A stretch of DNA of 46,020 nucleotides from assembly GCA_964509205.1 (NCBI GenBank), contig CAZDVW010000014.1, forward strand, positions 1 to 46,020, in the 5' to 3' direction. How positions within the stretch are numbered: position 1 is the first letter of the stretch; the number at the start of each line of letters is the position of its first letter. Shown piece after piece: positions 1-8,993 of this stretch. The position numbers and the translations under genes are program-made. Source of the DNA: Duodenibacillus sp964509205. Lineage in GTDB: Bacteria > Pseudomonadota > Gammaproteobacteria > Burkholderiales > Burkholderiaceae_F. The notes beneath the pieces were generated by a model. That model saw only the letters and a list, made by a program, of their open reading frames with translations. It was not told the origin of the DNA and did no database searches.

Positions 1-95
1 CGATGGCGCTGCTCTGTGGATCCAAAAAATGACTCTCGCCGTGCGTCAGCCCTGGGAAGTCTGGTGATTGAGGCCAGTTGTTCGGAAATTTCAGT

Positions 96-101
96 TATAA
101 T
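96..101 (+). promoter_or_regulatory. Possible -10 element of the rimP-nusA operon promoter
   Basis: A perfect TATAAT lies about 140 bases upstream of rimP. No good -35 hexamer sits 16-18 bases before it, so this would be a promoter with a weak -35 or an activated one. Transcription from it would start near 108 and include the hairpins at 115-220. The call rests on the -10 match and its position. Confidence 0.4.
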
Positions 102-114
102 CCGAGCACTGGAA

Positions 115-169
115 GGCGTGTCTGAAAAGACATCGCCTCCTGCATCGCTAATGTCTGCTGTTGGCAGAC
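115..169 (+). promoter_or_regulatory. Two leader hairpins upstream of rimP
   Basis: Hairpin one (115-137) pairs GGCG-TGTCT with AGACA-CGCC around a GAAA loop, with one bulged T. Hairpin two (153-169) pairs GTCTGC with GCAGAC around TGTTG. Both lie between the putative -10 and the terminator at 194-220, so the transcript would carry three successive stem-loops before rimP. This fits a cis-acting leader controlling a NusA-encoding operon. No known RNA family is assigned here. Confidence 0.5.
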
Positions 170-193
170 GAGTCCCGTTGGGGGAAGATTAGG

Positions 194-220
194 GATGGGC
201 GGTTCGCCCATCTTTTTTTT
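194..220 (+). terminator. Intrinsic terminator / attenuator before rimP
   Basis: GATGGGCG (194-201) and CGCCCATC (205-212) form an 8-bp stem with a three-base loop, followed by eight T residues (213-220). It lies only 20 bases before the rimP start. It could end an upstream transcript or act as an attenuator inside the rimP-nusA leader. NusA-operon autoregulation in the 5' leader is known in E. coli, and this arrangement is compatible with that. Confidence 0.8.
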
Positions 221-239
221 GATTTTTTAATAACGAAGC

Positions 240-809
240 ATGCAGAAAAGCAGCGTTGAGATTGAAGAAACTATTAAACAAACGGTCAGCGGACTTGGCT
301 ACGAATTCGTTGAGTTTGAACGTTCGGCTCGCGGACTGTTACGTGTGACGATTGATTCGGACAAGAATGGCGGAGTCAGTGTGGATGATTGCGAACGTGT
401 GAGCGATCAGCTGACCCGACTTTTTACGGTTGAGGGGATTGAGTTTGAGCGTTTGGAAATTTCAAGTCCCGGAGTTGATAGACCGTTGAAGCGCTTCTGC
501 GATTGGAAGCGATTCGTTGGCCGAGAGACTCATGTCGAACTTTTCGAGGTGCTTCATGCTCCGGGTTTGCCCGAAGCAGGACGTCGGAAATTCGATGGCC
601 GAATTCTTTCTGTGTCGGATGCAGAGGAAGAAATTGAGTTTTCGATTGAAGAGATTCACTTTGCAAGGACGCCTTCGGAGGCCGTTCGTGCAAAAAAGGC
701 TAAAGGTAAGAAGCCTGACGTTATTCCGGTTTCGGTGCGTTTTGCATTTGCAGACGTCGACCGAGCTAATTTAATTGCCCAACTTGATTTTAGGGGAAAC
801 AAGCAATGA
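240..809 (+). CDS. rimP: Ribosome maturation factor RimP
   Basis: This 189-residue protein has the RimP layout. The N-terminal domain starts with IEETIKQTVSGLGYEFVEFE, followed by the conserved GGVSVDDCERVSDQL and LEISSPGVDRPLKR segments. The C-terminal half is the SH3-like domain. RimP acts in 30S subunit maturation by binding free 30S particles. It is the first gene of the rimP-nusA-infB operon, and its TGA overlaps the nusA ATG by four bases, implying translational coupling. The C-terminal domain carries a lysine-rich insertion near residues 150-160 (RAKKAKGKK). The upstream Shine-Dalgarno is weak. Identity is firm from motifs and gene order. Confidence 0.95.
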   Translation: MQKSSVEIEETIKQTVSGLGYEFVEFERSARGLLRVTIDSDKNGGVSVDDCERVSDQLTRLFTVEGIEFERLEISSPGVDRPLKRFCDWKRFVGRETHVELFEVLHAPGLPEAGRRKFDGRILSVSDAEEEIEFSIEEIHFARTPSEAVRAKKAKGKKPDVIPVSVRFAFADVDRANLIAQLDFRGNKQ

Positions 810-2296
810 GCCGAGATATGCTCGAGATGGTCGATGTTCTGGCCCGTGAGAAAGAGGTTGAGAAAAGTGCCGTTTTTGGCGTGTTGGAACTTGCTTTAGC
901 GAGTGCCGTTAAGAAAGCCCAGTTCCCTGGGGAAGATGCGGATGTCGTTGTCAGCGTCAATACGGAAACCGGTGATTGGACGGCAAAACGCCGCTGGCTC
1001 ATCGTTGACGATGCGGCCGGTCTTCAGCAGCCGGATCGGGAAGAAATGTTCTCCGATATTACAGAGGACTATCCGGATCTTAAGGTGGGAGACTATATCG
1101 AGAAACCTGTCGAAAACATCAACACATCCGGTCGTCGTTTCGCTCAGGATGCCAAGCAGGTCATTCTTCAGCGCTTAAGAGATGCCGAGCGAGAGCAGGT
1201 TTTGAAGGAATTTTTAGAGCGTGACGAAAAGATTGTCAACGGACAGATTAAGCGTGTTGACAAGGAAGGTGCGATTGTCGAAATCGGACGCCTTGAGGCA
1301 CGTTTGCCTCGAAGCGAAATGATTCCTCGCGAGAATCTTCGCATGTCGGATCGGGTACGCGCCTACGTGTTGCGCATTGATGAGACAGCCAAGGGAAAGA
1401 CGGTCATTCTTTCTCGGTCCTGCCCGGAGTTTTTAATTCGCCTTTTTGAACTGGAAGTTCCGGAAATTGAAGAAGGCGTTGTTGAGATCAAGTCGGCGGC
1501 TCGTGATCCGGGCGTGCGGGCTAAGATTTCTGTGATGAGTCACGACAAGCGCGTCGAACCTGTCGGAACCTGTATCGGAATTCGGGGCTCGCGCGTTACG
1601 GCTGTGACAAACGAGTTGGCAGGCGAGCGCATCGACGTTGTTCGTTACGACGACAACCCCGTGCAGTACATTGTCGAGGCTTTGAAGCCGGCGAAGGTCA
1701 GCAAGGTTGTTGCTGATGAAGAAACAAATTCCATGGATGTTATGGTTGACGAAGACAATCTTGCGATTGCCATCGGAACGCATGGACAAAATGTTCGACT
1801 TGCCACTGAACTAACCGGATGGCAGATTAACATCATGACGGCCGAAGAGGCTGATAAGAAGCACGAAGAAGAGATCGGTGAGGCAAAGGCGGAGTTCATT
1901 AACGAACTTGACATGGATGCCGAGGCAGCGGTTGCATTGATCGAAAGCGGAATTTATAGCCTTGAAGAACTCGCGTATGTTCCGGAGCAGGAAATCATTG
2001 ATTTGGGTCTCTTTGATAAGGAGACAGTTGTCGAGCTCCGAGAACGTGCACGAAGTGCGTTGCTTTCGCGCGCATTAAAGCGCGAGGAGAATTTGCGTCA
2101 GGCCGATCCGACGCTCTTGGCTGTCGAGGGTATGGACAATGACCTTGCCGCCAATCTCGTTGCAAAGGGCGTTAAGACAAGCGATGATTTAGCCGATCTT
2201 GCAGCGGATGAACTTGTGGAAATGACGAATATTTCGGAGGACCGTGCCAAGGCTCTCATTATGGCGGCTCGTGCTTCTTGGTCGGCAGGTAAGTAA
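806..2296 (+). CDS. nusA: Transcription termination/antitermination factor NusA
   Basis: This 496-residue NusA has the full domain set. The N-terminal RNA polymerase-binding domain (about 1-130) is followed by an S1 domain (about 135-200, IVNGQIKRVDKEGAIVEIG). Two KH domains follow (about 230-345, with GTCIGIRGSRVTAVTNEL and IAIGTHGQNVRLA). Two C-terminal acidic repeats span about 365-490, as in gamma- and betaproteobacterial NusA. It modulates pausing, termination and antitermination and binds RNA polymerase. The ATG overlaps the rimP stop by four bases. Its own leader contains a terminator at 194-220, a possible target for autogenous control. Confidence 0.97.
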   Translation: MSRDMLEMVDVLAREKEVEKSAVFGVLELALASAVKKAQFPGEDADVVVSVNTETGDWTAKRRWLIVDDAAGLQQPDREEMFSDITEDYPDLKVGDYIEKPVENINTSGRRFAQDAKQVILQRLRDAEREQVLKEFLERDEKIVNGQIKRVDKEGAIVEIGRLEARLPRSEMIPRENLRMSDRVRAYVLRIDETAKGKTVILSRSCPEFLIRLFELEVPEIEEGVVEIKSAARDPGVRAKISVMSHDKRVEPVGTCIGIRGSRVTAVTNELAGERIDVVRYDDNPVQYIVEALKPAKVSKVVADEETNSMDVMVDEDNLAIAIGTHGQNVRLATELTGWQINIMTAEEADKKHEEEIGEAKAEFINELDMDAEAAVALIESGIYSLEELAYVPEQEIIDLGLFDKETVVELRERARSALLSRALKREENLRQADPTLLAVEGMDNDLAANLVAKGVKTSDDLADLAADELVEMTNISEDRAKALIMAARASWSAGK

Positions 2297-2341
2297 GGCG
2301 ACGCAACGAGAGCATTGACCTCAGAGGGAAAAGGACAATTT

Positions 2342-5300
2342 ATGGCAATTAGCACTGTTACCGATTTCGCCCGTGAACTCCATGTTCCGGCTAAGGTGCT
2401 TGTGGAGCAACTGCGATCCGCAGGAATCGCTGTTGAAGGCGAGACATCCGTGGTGAGTGACGCCGACAAGGCAAAGCTCCTCGAGAAACTGCATACGGAG
2501 CGTACCCGCAATGCAAAGCCGAGAAAGATCACGATTATGCGGCGGGAAACGACGACGATTCGTCAAAATGACGGTCAAGGCGGAGCCCACACGATCGAGG
2601 TCGAGGTACGTCGGCGTCGTATTTTTGTGAAAAATTCGCAGGCTTCTGCTGAGCGCAATGCTCAAATCATGGCTGCTCGTGCGGAACTTGAGGCCAAGGC
2701 CAAAGAGCAACTCAAAACGAAGATTGAGGCTGAAAAGGTTCAGGCGCCGGCCGATGTTGTGAATTTGGCGAAGACGGCAGAACAGGCTCCTGTTGTTGTT
2801 TCGGATGAAAAGCCGAAAGAAGCAAAGCCTGTGGCGGAGAAGCCAGTCGTTCCTGTTGAGCCGGTCAAGGAAGAAAAAGTCCCTGTTGCCGACGCTAAGA
2901 CGGTGGAAAAAACGGCGGAAATCACTCCGGTTGCGAAAGAACAGCCGGTTGCCAAAGCAGAGTCGAAGAAAGAGCAACAGTCTGCGCAGAAAGAGTCCGC
3001 AAAAGAGCTTCAGAAAGAGCATCCAGTTGCCCAGAAGACATCGCAGACTCAGTCTCAAGCAAAGAAGAAGGATGCGGTAACTCCGGCAAAATCAACGCCG
3101 AAGGCCGGGGCAAACATGGGTTCGTCCGACAAGAGGACGAAGTTTGCTCCGCAGAAAAAAACGATTGAGGTCGCTCCGGCATCGAAACAAGGCGTCGTTT
3201 CGGGACTTTCTCAAAAAGAGAAAGACAAGCTTGAAGCCGAACGCGCAGAAGCGCGTCGCAAGGCTCAGCAAGAAGCAGAAGCTATTCGACAGATGCTTGC
3301 GCGGCCAAAAGTTGTTTTGAAGGCCAAGCCCATTGCTCCTGCTAAGCCCGTTGTTGCCGCAAAGGAAGAGAAAAAGACTGAGAAGAAAAAGAATCAGAAT
3401 CAGATTCCTCAAGAGCGGGATCGAGTGGACGCTCCGAAGAAGGGGAACTTCAAGGGGCATGGCCGCTCTGAACGATCCAATGACGGCAATTGGGGAGAAG
3501 ATTCCCGTACTCATCGCGCATTAAAGACGCGCGGTGCATTGGACGGAGGAAGCGATGAAGTCACCAGTTGGCGCGGTCGCTCCAAGAAACCGAAGCGCGA
3601 CAGAGCGACGAATGCTGTTGCGCAAACTCCGGCAGAACCCATTGTGCGGGAGGTCAGTGTTCCTGAGACGATTTCGGTGGCGGATCTGGCGCGAAAGATG
3701 GCCATTAAGGCAACCGAAGTCATCAAGGCTCTGATGAAGATGGGGCAGATGGTCACCATCAATCAGATGCTTGACCAAGATACAGCGATGATCGTTGTCG
3801 AAGAACTCGGTCACAAGGCAGTTCAAGCCAAGGTCGACGATCCTGAAGCGTTGCTCGGGGAATTGGCTGACTCGACCCAGACCTATCCTTCCAAGCCGAG
3901 ACCGCCTGTTGTGACCATTATGGGTCATGTTGACCACGGCAAAACATCGCTTTTGGACTATATTCGCCGTGCGAAGGTGGCAGCCGGTGAAGCCGGCGGA
4001 ATTACGCAGCATATCGGTGCCTACCACGTCAAAACGCCGCGCGGCATTGTGACGTTCTTGGATACGCCGGGACACGAGGCCTTTACAGCCATGCGTGCTC
4101 GCGGAGCGCAGGCAACCGATATTGTGATTCTTGTTGTTGCGGCCGATGACGGCGTGATGCCGCAAACCAAAGAGGCTATTGCACACGCAAAGGCTGCCAA
4201 GGTTCCTCTTGTGGTTGCCATCAACAAGATTGATAAGCCAGAGGCCAATCCGGAACGCGTGAGAAACGAACTTGTTCAGAACGGCGTGATGCCCGAAGAG
4301 TACGGCGGCGATGTTCCGTTCATTCCGGTTTCTGCTAAGACGGGACAGGGTGTTGATGATCTGTTGGAGAACCTTCTTTTACAGGCGGAAATGCTCGAAT
4401 TGAAGGCGCCGGCAGAAGGACCGGCCAAGGGGCTTGTTGTTGAAAGTCGTTTGGATAAAGGCCGGGGTCCTGTTGCTTCTGTTTTGATTCAATCGGGTCT
4501 TTTGAAGAAGGGAGATGTTGTTCTTGTCGGGCAGGCCTACGGCCGCGTGCGAGCCATGAACAATGAACTTGGGAAAGCTGTCCTTGAGGCAGGTCCTTCC
4601 ATCCCGGTCGAAGTGCTCGGTCTTTCGGATGTTCCGTCGGCAGGAGATGTCCTTTTGACGGTTCCCGACGAAAAGAAAGCACGAGAGGTTGCGCTTTTCA
4701 GACAGAGCCGGAGCCGCGATGTGCGTTTGGCGCAGCAGCAGAGTGCCCGTTTGGATAATGCCTTTAACCAGAACGGGGATGTGAAAACGCTTTCCGTCGT
4801 TATCAAGGCTGACGTTCAGGGTTCCCAAGAGGCTATCTCGGCGGCGTTGCAGAAACTTTCAACCGATGAGGTTCGTGTTCAGGTTGTTTACAGCGCCGTC
4901 GGCGGTATTTCTGAAACGGACGTTAACCTTGCAACAGCCAGCCGCGCCATCGTGATCGGATTCAATGTTCGAGCCGATGCAATGGCAAAGAAGACGGCTG
5001 AGACGAATGCAATTGAAATTCGCTACTACAACATCATTTATGATGCCATTGACGATGTGAAGGCGGCCATGAGCGGTATGTTGGCTCCAGAACGCAAGGA
5101 AACGGGAATCGGACTCTTGGAAATTCGTCAGACAATTCGAATTCCCAAGGTTGGTCTTATTGCCGGTTGCCGAGTCTTGGAAGGCGTCGTACGCCGCAAT
5201 GCAAATGTACGTCTTTTGCGCGACAACGTTGTCATTTGGACGGGCGAGTTGGCCAGTTTGAAACACTTCAAGGACGATGTACGCGAGGTTCAAGCCGGAA

Positions 5301-5395
5301 ACGAATGCGGTCTTTCGCTCAAGGGTCATGATGACATCAAGGTGGGGGATCAGCTTGAAATCTTTGAAGTGACGGAAGTGGCTCGAACGATCTAG
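2342..5395 (+). CDS. infB: Translation initiation factor IF-2
   Basis: This 1017-residue protein delivers formyl-Met-tRNA to the 30S subunit. The N-terminal IF2N module (VTDFARELHVPAKVLVEQL) precedes a long low-complexity linker rich in Lys, Glu, Ala and Pro (about residues 110-460). A second IF2N-like module is followed by the GTPase core, with G1 GHVDHGKTS, G3 DTPGH and G4 NKID, then domains II-IV. The frame is open from 2315, but ATG 2342 is preferred: AAGGA at 2331-2335 is correctly spaced and the resulting N terminus matches the family. It follows nusA after about 45 bases. Confidence 0.97.
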   Translation: MAISTVTDFARELHVPAKVLVEQLRSAGIAVEGETSVVSDADKAKLLEKLHTERTRNAKPRKITIMRRETTTIRQNDGQGGAHTIEVEVRRRRIFVKNSQASAERNAQIMAARAELEAKAKEQLKTKIEAEKVQAPADVVNLAKTAEQAPVVVSDEKPKEAKPVAEKPVVPVEPVKEEKVPVADAKTVEKTAEITPVAKEQPVAKAESKKEQQSAQKESAKELQKEHPVAQKTSQTQSQAKKKDAVTPAKSTPKAGANMGSSDKRTKFAPQKKTIEVAPASKQGVVSGLSQKEKDKLEAERAEARRKAQQEAEAIRQMLARPKVVLKAKPIAPAKPVVAAKEEKKTEKKKNQNQIPQERDRVDAPKKGNFKGHGRSERSNDGNWGEDSRTHRALKTRGALDGGSDEVTSWRGRSKKPKRDRATNAVAQTPAEPIVREVSVPETISVADLARKMAIKATEVIKALMKMGQMVTINQMLDQDTAMIVVEELGHKAVQAKVDDPEALLGELADSTQTYPSKPRPPVVTIMGHVDHGKTSLLDYIRRAKVAAGEAGGITQHIGAYHVKTPRGIVTFLDTPGHEAFTAMRARGAQATDIVILVVAADDGVMPQTKEAIAHAKAAKVPLVVAINKIDKPEANPERVRNELVQNGVMPEEYGGDVPFIPVSAKTGQGVDDLLENLLLQAEMLELKAPAEGPAKGLVVESRLDKGRGPVASVLIQSGLLKKGDVVLVGQAYGRVRAMNNELGKAVLEAGPSIPVEVLGLSDVPSAGDVLLTVPDEKKAREVALFRQSRSRDVRLAQQQSARLDNAFNQNGDVKTLSVVIKADVQGSQEAISAALQKLSTDEVRVQVVYSAVGGISETDVNLATASRAIVIGFNVRADAMAKKTAETNAIEIRYYNIIYDAIDDVKAAMSGMLAPERKETGIGLLEIRQTIRIPKVGLIAGCRVLEGVVRRNANVRLLRDNVVIWTGELASLKHFKDDVREVQAGNECGLSLKGHDDIKVGDQLEIFEVTEVARTI

Positions 5396-5408
5396 TCTAG
5401 GAGGTTGG

Positions 5409-5813
5409 ATGAAAGGATCAAAGCCGGGACGCAGTATCCGCATCGCCGATCAGATTGCGCGCGATGTTGCAGAACTCATTCCACTGGAACTGAGAGATCC
5501 GCGGATTGGTTTCGTCACGATCACTGGGTGCGAGATCACGCCGGATTATGCGCATGCGCGGATTTTCTTCACTGTCCTGGGAGCGCAAGCCGATGTTTGC
5601 GCTGCTGGGCTGAATGCAGCGGCCGGACGTCTTCGCAGTCTTATTTTTAAGAAGCTTCGCATTCACACGGTTCCAACATTGCATTTTGAGCACGATCGTT
5701 CGGTTGAACGAGGATTTGCAATGGACCGCGTGATTGAGGAAGCGATGGATGTGACGCGGGCAGGAGAGAAAATTTCAGCCGAAGACGGAGAGCCGTCCGA
5801 TCATGGGCAATAA
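5409..5813 (+). CDS. rbfA: 30S ribosome-binding factor RbfA
   Basis: This 134-residue single KH-like domain protein has the RbfA signature: RIADQIARDVAELIPLELRDPRIGFVTIT is present in sequence, followed by EITPDYAHARIFFTVLG. RbfA assists late 16S rRNA 5'-end maturation and cold adaptation. A strong AGGAGG at 5400-5405 precedes the ATG, 13 bases after the infB stop. The 3' end overlaps truB by 11 bases. The C-terminal tail after about residue 115 is acidic and likely disordered. Confidence 0.95.
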   Translation: MKGSKPGRSIRIADQIARDVAELIPLELRDPRIGFVTITGCEITPDYAHARIFFTVLGAQADVCAAGLNAAAGRLRSLIFKKLRIHTVPTLHFEHDRSVERGFAMDRVIEEAMDVTRAGEKISAEDGEPSDHGQ

Positions 5814-6738
5814 AGGAGAGCCTGTTGACGGCGTGTTGCTTCTGGATAAACCTGAAGCGATGAGTTCGAATTGGGCTTTGCAGCTTTCTCGCCGTCTGCT
5901 GAATGCGGAAAAAGCAGGACACACGGGCACGCTTGATCCGATGGCAACGGGACTGCTTCCGATTGCTTTCGGCAATGCGACGAAGTTCTCGGCAGATCTT
6001 TTGAGTGCGGATAAGTGCTATACGGCGCGTTTAAAGTTTGGAGTCAGGACAGACACGCTGGATAAAGAAGGTGCCGTTGTTGCAACTTGCGCGGTCAGGC
6101 CGACGATTGAGGAAATTGAAGCGGTTCTTCCAGAATTCACGGGAAGAATTTTGCAGAAACCTCCGATGTACTCTGCCATTAAGCGACAGGGTAAAAATTT
6201 GTATGAATTGGCTCGACGCGGCATTGAGGTGGAAAGACAAGCGAGGGAAGTTGTCGTCAACAGTTTGGATGTGTTGGAGTATGACGGCGAAGAACTGACC
6301 TTTAGAGCGGATGTCAGCAAGGGTACTTACATTCGCGTTTTAGCGGATGATTTAGGAAGACGACTTTCGACATATGCACATCTGACGGCGTTGCGGCGCA
6401 TTCGGGTCGGAGACTTGAAAATTGAAGATTCGGTTGCGTTTTCGGAACTTGACGACAAAACAAAGACGATTGCCGAAAGGCGATTGCTTCTGAAGGGTGC
6501 GGACTTTTTATTAAGAAGTCTTCCGGAATTGAATTTGACGGAAGAGTTGGCTTGTCGGTTGCAAAATGGACAACGATTGGCAATTCGTCAGCCGATGAGG
6601 GGTATGGCAAGAGCATATGGCCCCGGGAATAAATTATTGGGGGTGGTGCGCGTGGACGAACGTGGAGTTGTTCATCCGGACCGCTTGATTAAATTTTTAG
6701 GTAATACCGATAAAGAATCGGGAAAGAAGAAGTTATGA
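5803..6738 (+). CDS. truB: tRNA pseudouridine(55) synthase TruB
   Basis: This 311-residue TruB makes the T-loop pseudouridine at position 55 of tRNAs. The N-terminal DGVLLLDKPEAMSSN motif and GHTGTLDPMATGLLP, containing the catalytic Asp, are both visible. The KPPMYSAIK and SKGTYIR segments are also family-typical. The C-terminal part (about 245-305) resembles the PUA-like extension. Its start lies inside the rbfA end and its stop overlaps typA by four bases, so the trio is probably translationally coupled. Confidence 0.96.
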   Translation: MGNKGEPVDGVLLLDKPEAMSSNWALQLSRRLLNAEKAGHTGTLDPMATGLLPIAFGNATKFSADLLSADKCYTARLKFGVRTDTLDKEGAVVATCAVRPTIEEIEAVLPEFTGRILQKPPMYSAIKRQGKNLYELARRGIEVERQAREVVVNSLDVLEYDGEELTFRADVSKGTYIRVLADDLGRRLSTYAHLTALRRIRVGDLKIEDSVAFSELDDKTKTIAERRLLLKGADFLLRSLPELNLTEELACRLQNGQRLAIRQPMRGMARAYGPGNKLLGVVRVDERGVVHPDRLIKFLGNTDKESGKKKL

Positions 6739-8591
6739 CACGAGCGATTCGCAATATTGCAATCATTGCGCACGTTGACCATGGAAAGACGACGATGGTC
6801 GACAAGTTGCTTCAATGCGCAGGAACCTTCCGTGAAAATCAGCAGGTTGATGAACGAGTGATGGACAGCGGTGATATCGAAAAGGAACGCGGCATCACGA
6901 TTCTTGCAAAGAACTGCGCTGTTGAGTACGAAGGAATTCACATCAACATCATTGATACGCCGGGGCATGCTGACTTCGGCGGAGAGGTCGAGCGCGTGCT
7001 TTCAATGGTTGACGGCGTGCTCCTTTTGGTTGATGCTGTTGAGGGGCCGATGCCGCAGACGCGTTTTGTGACGCGCAAGGCCTTGGCAGCCGGTCTGAAG
7101 CCGATTGTCGTTATTAACAAAATTGATCGCGTCGGCGCTCGCCCGGACTGGGTCGTCAATCAGACTTTTGATCTGTTCGACAAGCTCGGAGCAACCGAGG
7201 ATCAGTTGGATTTCCCCGTTATCTATGCTTCTGCTCTGGCAGGCTACGCGGGTTATACGACAGACGTGAAAGAACTCGAAAAAATCGGCAACATGAAAGC
7301 GGTTTTTGATACCGTGATCAAGTATGTCCCTGTTCGCGAAGATAATGCTGATGCACCACTCCAGCTGCAGATTTGCTCATTGGATTACAACAGTTACGTC
7401 GGCAAGATCGGTATCGGCCGCGTGCATCGAGGCCGCATCAAGGGCGGGGAGCAGGTGGCTCTTATGGACGGACCGGACAGCCAGCCGCGCACGGTGAAAG
7501 TCGGTCAAATCCTGCAGTTTGAAGGATTGGATCGGAAGGTTGTCAACGAGGCTCAGGCAGGAGACATCGTCCTTATTAACGGTATCGAGGACCTCAATAT
7601 CGGGACGACGATTACGTCAGTTGAGCATCCAGAGGCTCTTCCGATGCTGAAGGTTGATGAGCCGACGCTCACCATGACGTTTATGGTCAATACGTCTCCT
7701 TTGGCAGGAAAAGAGGGCAAATTTGTCACAAGTCGACAAATCCGTGAACGTTTGGAGCGTGAACTCAAGAGCAATGTCGCCATGCGCATGCGTGAGACGG
7801 GTGATGAAACCATGTGGGAAGTTTGCGGGCGCGGAGAGTTGCATTTGACGATTCTGATCGAGAACATGCGTCGAGAAGGCTATGAACTGGCCGTTGGTCG
7901 TCCGAGAGTGCTTTTAAAGACGATCAACGGAGTCAAGCAGGAACCGTATGAACTGTTGACCGTCGATGTGGAAGAGGCTCATCAGGGTGCTGTGATGGAA
8001 GAACTTGGCCGCCGTAAGGGTGATCTGCTTGACATGCAGTCTGACAGCCGCGGTCGCGTGCGCCTCGAGTACAGAATTCCTGCCAGAGGTCTTATCGGTT
8101 TCCAATCATTGTTCCTCACAATGTGCCGAGGCACAGGCATTATGAGCCATGTGTTTGATGATTATGGTCCTCTGAAGCAGGGCGATGTCGGAGAGCGGCG
8201 TTCGGGAGCCATTATCAGTCAGGACGATGGCGCAGCCGTTGCTTATGCGCTGTGGAAGATTCAGGAGCGCGGTCGCCTGTTTGTCAGCCCGGGAGATCCT
8301 CTGTATGAGGGCATGATCATCGGCGAACATGCACGCGAAAATGACATTGTTGTGAACCCGATTCGTTGCAAACAATTGACGAATATTCGTGCATCCGGAA
8401 CGGACGAGGCGATTCGTTTGGTGCCGCCTGTGACACTAACGCTTGAGAGTGCTGTTGAGTTCATCAATGACGATGAATTGGTGGAAATCACGCCGAAGTC
8501 AATCCGTTTGCGCAAACGCTGGCTCAAAGAGTTTGAGCGTCGGCGTGCTGCGCGTATCGAACGAGAAGAAAACGGCGAACAGGAAGGATAA
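6735..8591 (+). CDS. typA: Ribosome-associated GTPase TypA/BipA
   Basis: This 618-residue translational GTPase has G1 AHVDHGKTT, switch I ERGITI, G3 DTPGHADFGGEVER and G4 NKID. These are followed by the beta-barrel domain II, EF-G-like domains and the TypA-specific C-terminal region with ARGLIGFQS and GTGIMSH. BipA acts in ribosome assembly and stress responses. ATG overlaps the truB stop by four bases, an arrangement common in Burkholderiales. Length and motifs are full, with no sign of damage. Confidence 0.96.
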   Translation: MTRAIRNIAIIAHVDHGKTTMVDKLLQCAGTFRENQQVDERVMDSGDIEKERGITILAKNCAVEYEGIHINIIDTPGHADFGGEVERVLSMVDGVLLLVDAVEGPMPQTRFVTRKALAAGLKPIVVINKIDRVGARPDWVVNQTFDLFDKLGATEDQLDFPVIYASALAGYAGYTTDVKELEKIGNMKAVFDTVIKYVPVREDNADAPLQLQICSLDYNSYVGKIGIGRVHRGRIKGGEQVALMDGPDSQPRTVKVGQILQFEGLDRKVVNEAQAGDIVLINGIEDLNIGTTITSVEHPEALPMLKVDEPTLTMTFMVNTSPLAGKEGKFVTSRQIRERLERELKSNVAMRMRETGDETMWEVCGRGELHLTILIENMRREGYELAVGRPRVLLKTINGVKQEPYELLTVDVEEAHQGAVMEELGRRKGDLLDMQSDSRGRVRLEYRIPARGLIGFQSLFLTMCRGTGIMSHVFDDYGPLKQGDVGERRSGAIISQDDGAAVAYALWKIQERGRLFVSPGDPLYEGMIIGEHARENDIVVNPIRCKQLTNIRASGTDEAIRLVPPVTLTLESAVEFINDDELVEITPKSIRLRKRWLKEFERRRAARIEREENGEQEG

Positions 8592-8594
8592 TTT

Positions 8595-8993
8595 ATGGGG
8601 CGAAAGGGCTCGCAACTTTGTCCGTGCGGATCAGGCAAGGGTTTTGATGCCTGTTGCGGCCGTTTCATTGTCAGGGGCGATTTGCCGCAGAATGCCGAAC
8701 AGCTGATGCGGAGTCGCTATTCGGCTTTTGCTCTGGGAGACCTGAACTGGATTCGCCTCACTTGGGCTCGGGAAAAATGTCCGGAGGATGTTTCTTTCGA
8801 GCCGACGGTGAAGTGGATCGGTTTGGATGTCAAGGCATTTCACGAGGTCGATGCTTCACACGCTACAGTCGAATTTGTGGCTCGAGGCCGAAACGGTGCG
8901 TCGGGTGCTTTTCGCATGCATGCTGTGTCGCGTTTTGAAAAGCGCGATGGCCGATGGTTCTACGTTGATGATGAACCGGAGAGGAAGGCGTGA
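8595..8993 (+). CDS. YchJ-like SEC-C motif protein (UPF0225)
   Basis: This 132-residue protein starts with a SEC-C zinc-binding motif (CPCGSGKGFDACC, residues 9-21). It continues with the YchJ domain, which has an NTF2-like fold, including LMRSRYSAFALGD and a C-terminal SRFEKRDGRWFYVD. Cellular function is not established for the family. It sits four bases after typA with a good SD (AGGAAGGA) and overlaps the dusA GTG start by four bases, so it is expressed with the translation/RNA-modification operon. The family call is firm; no reaction is assigned. Confidence 0.85.
   Translation: MGRKGSQLCPCGSGKGFDACCGRFIVRGDLPQNAEQLMRSRYSAFALGDLNWIRLTWAREKCPEDVSFEPTVKWIGLDVKAFHEVDASHATVEFVARGRNGASGAFRMHAVSRFEKRDGRWFYVDDEPERKA

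Noticed and set aside
1..192. Open plus-strand frame running from the window edge to a TAG at 190-192
   Set aside because: Its composition resembles no protein family, it spans the putative promoter and leader hairpins, and a 22-codon tail in another frame ends nearby. It could be the end of an upstream gene but this cannot be supported.
2700..3500. Lys/Glu/Ala/Pro-rich low-complexity stretch of infB as a possible repeat or foreign insert
   Set aside because: A long charged linker between N-terminal modules is normal for IF-2 of Beta- and Gammaproteobacteria, and base use matches the flanks.
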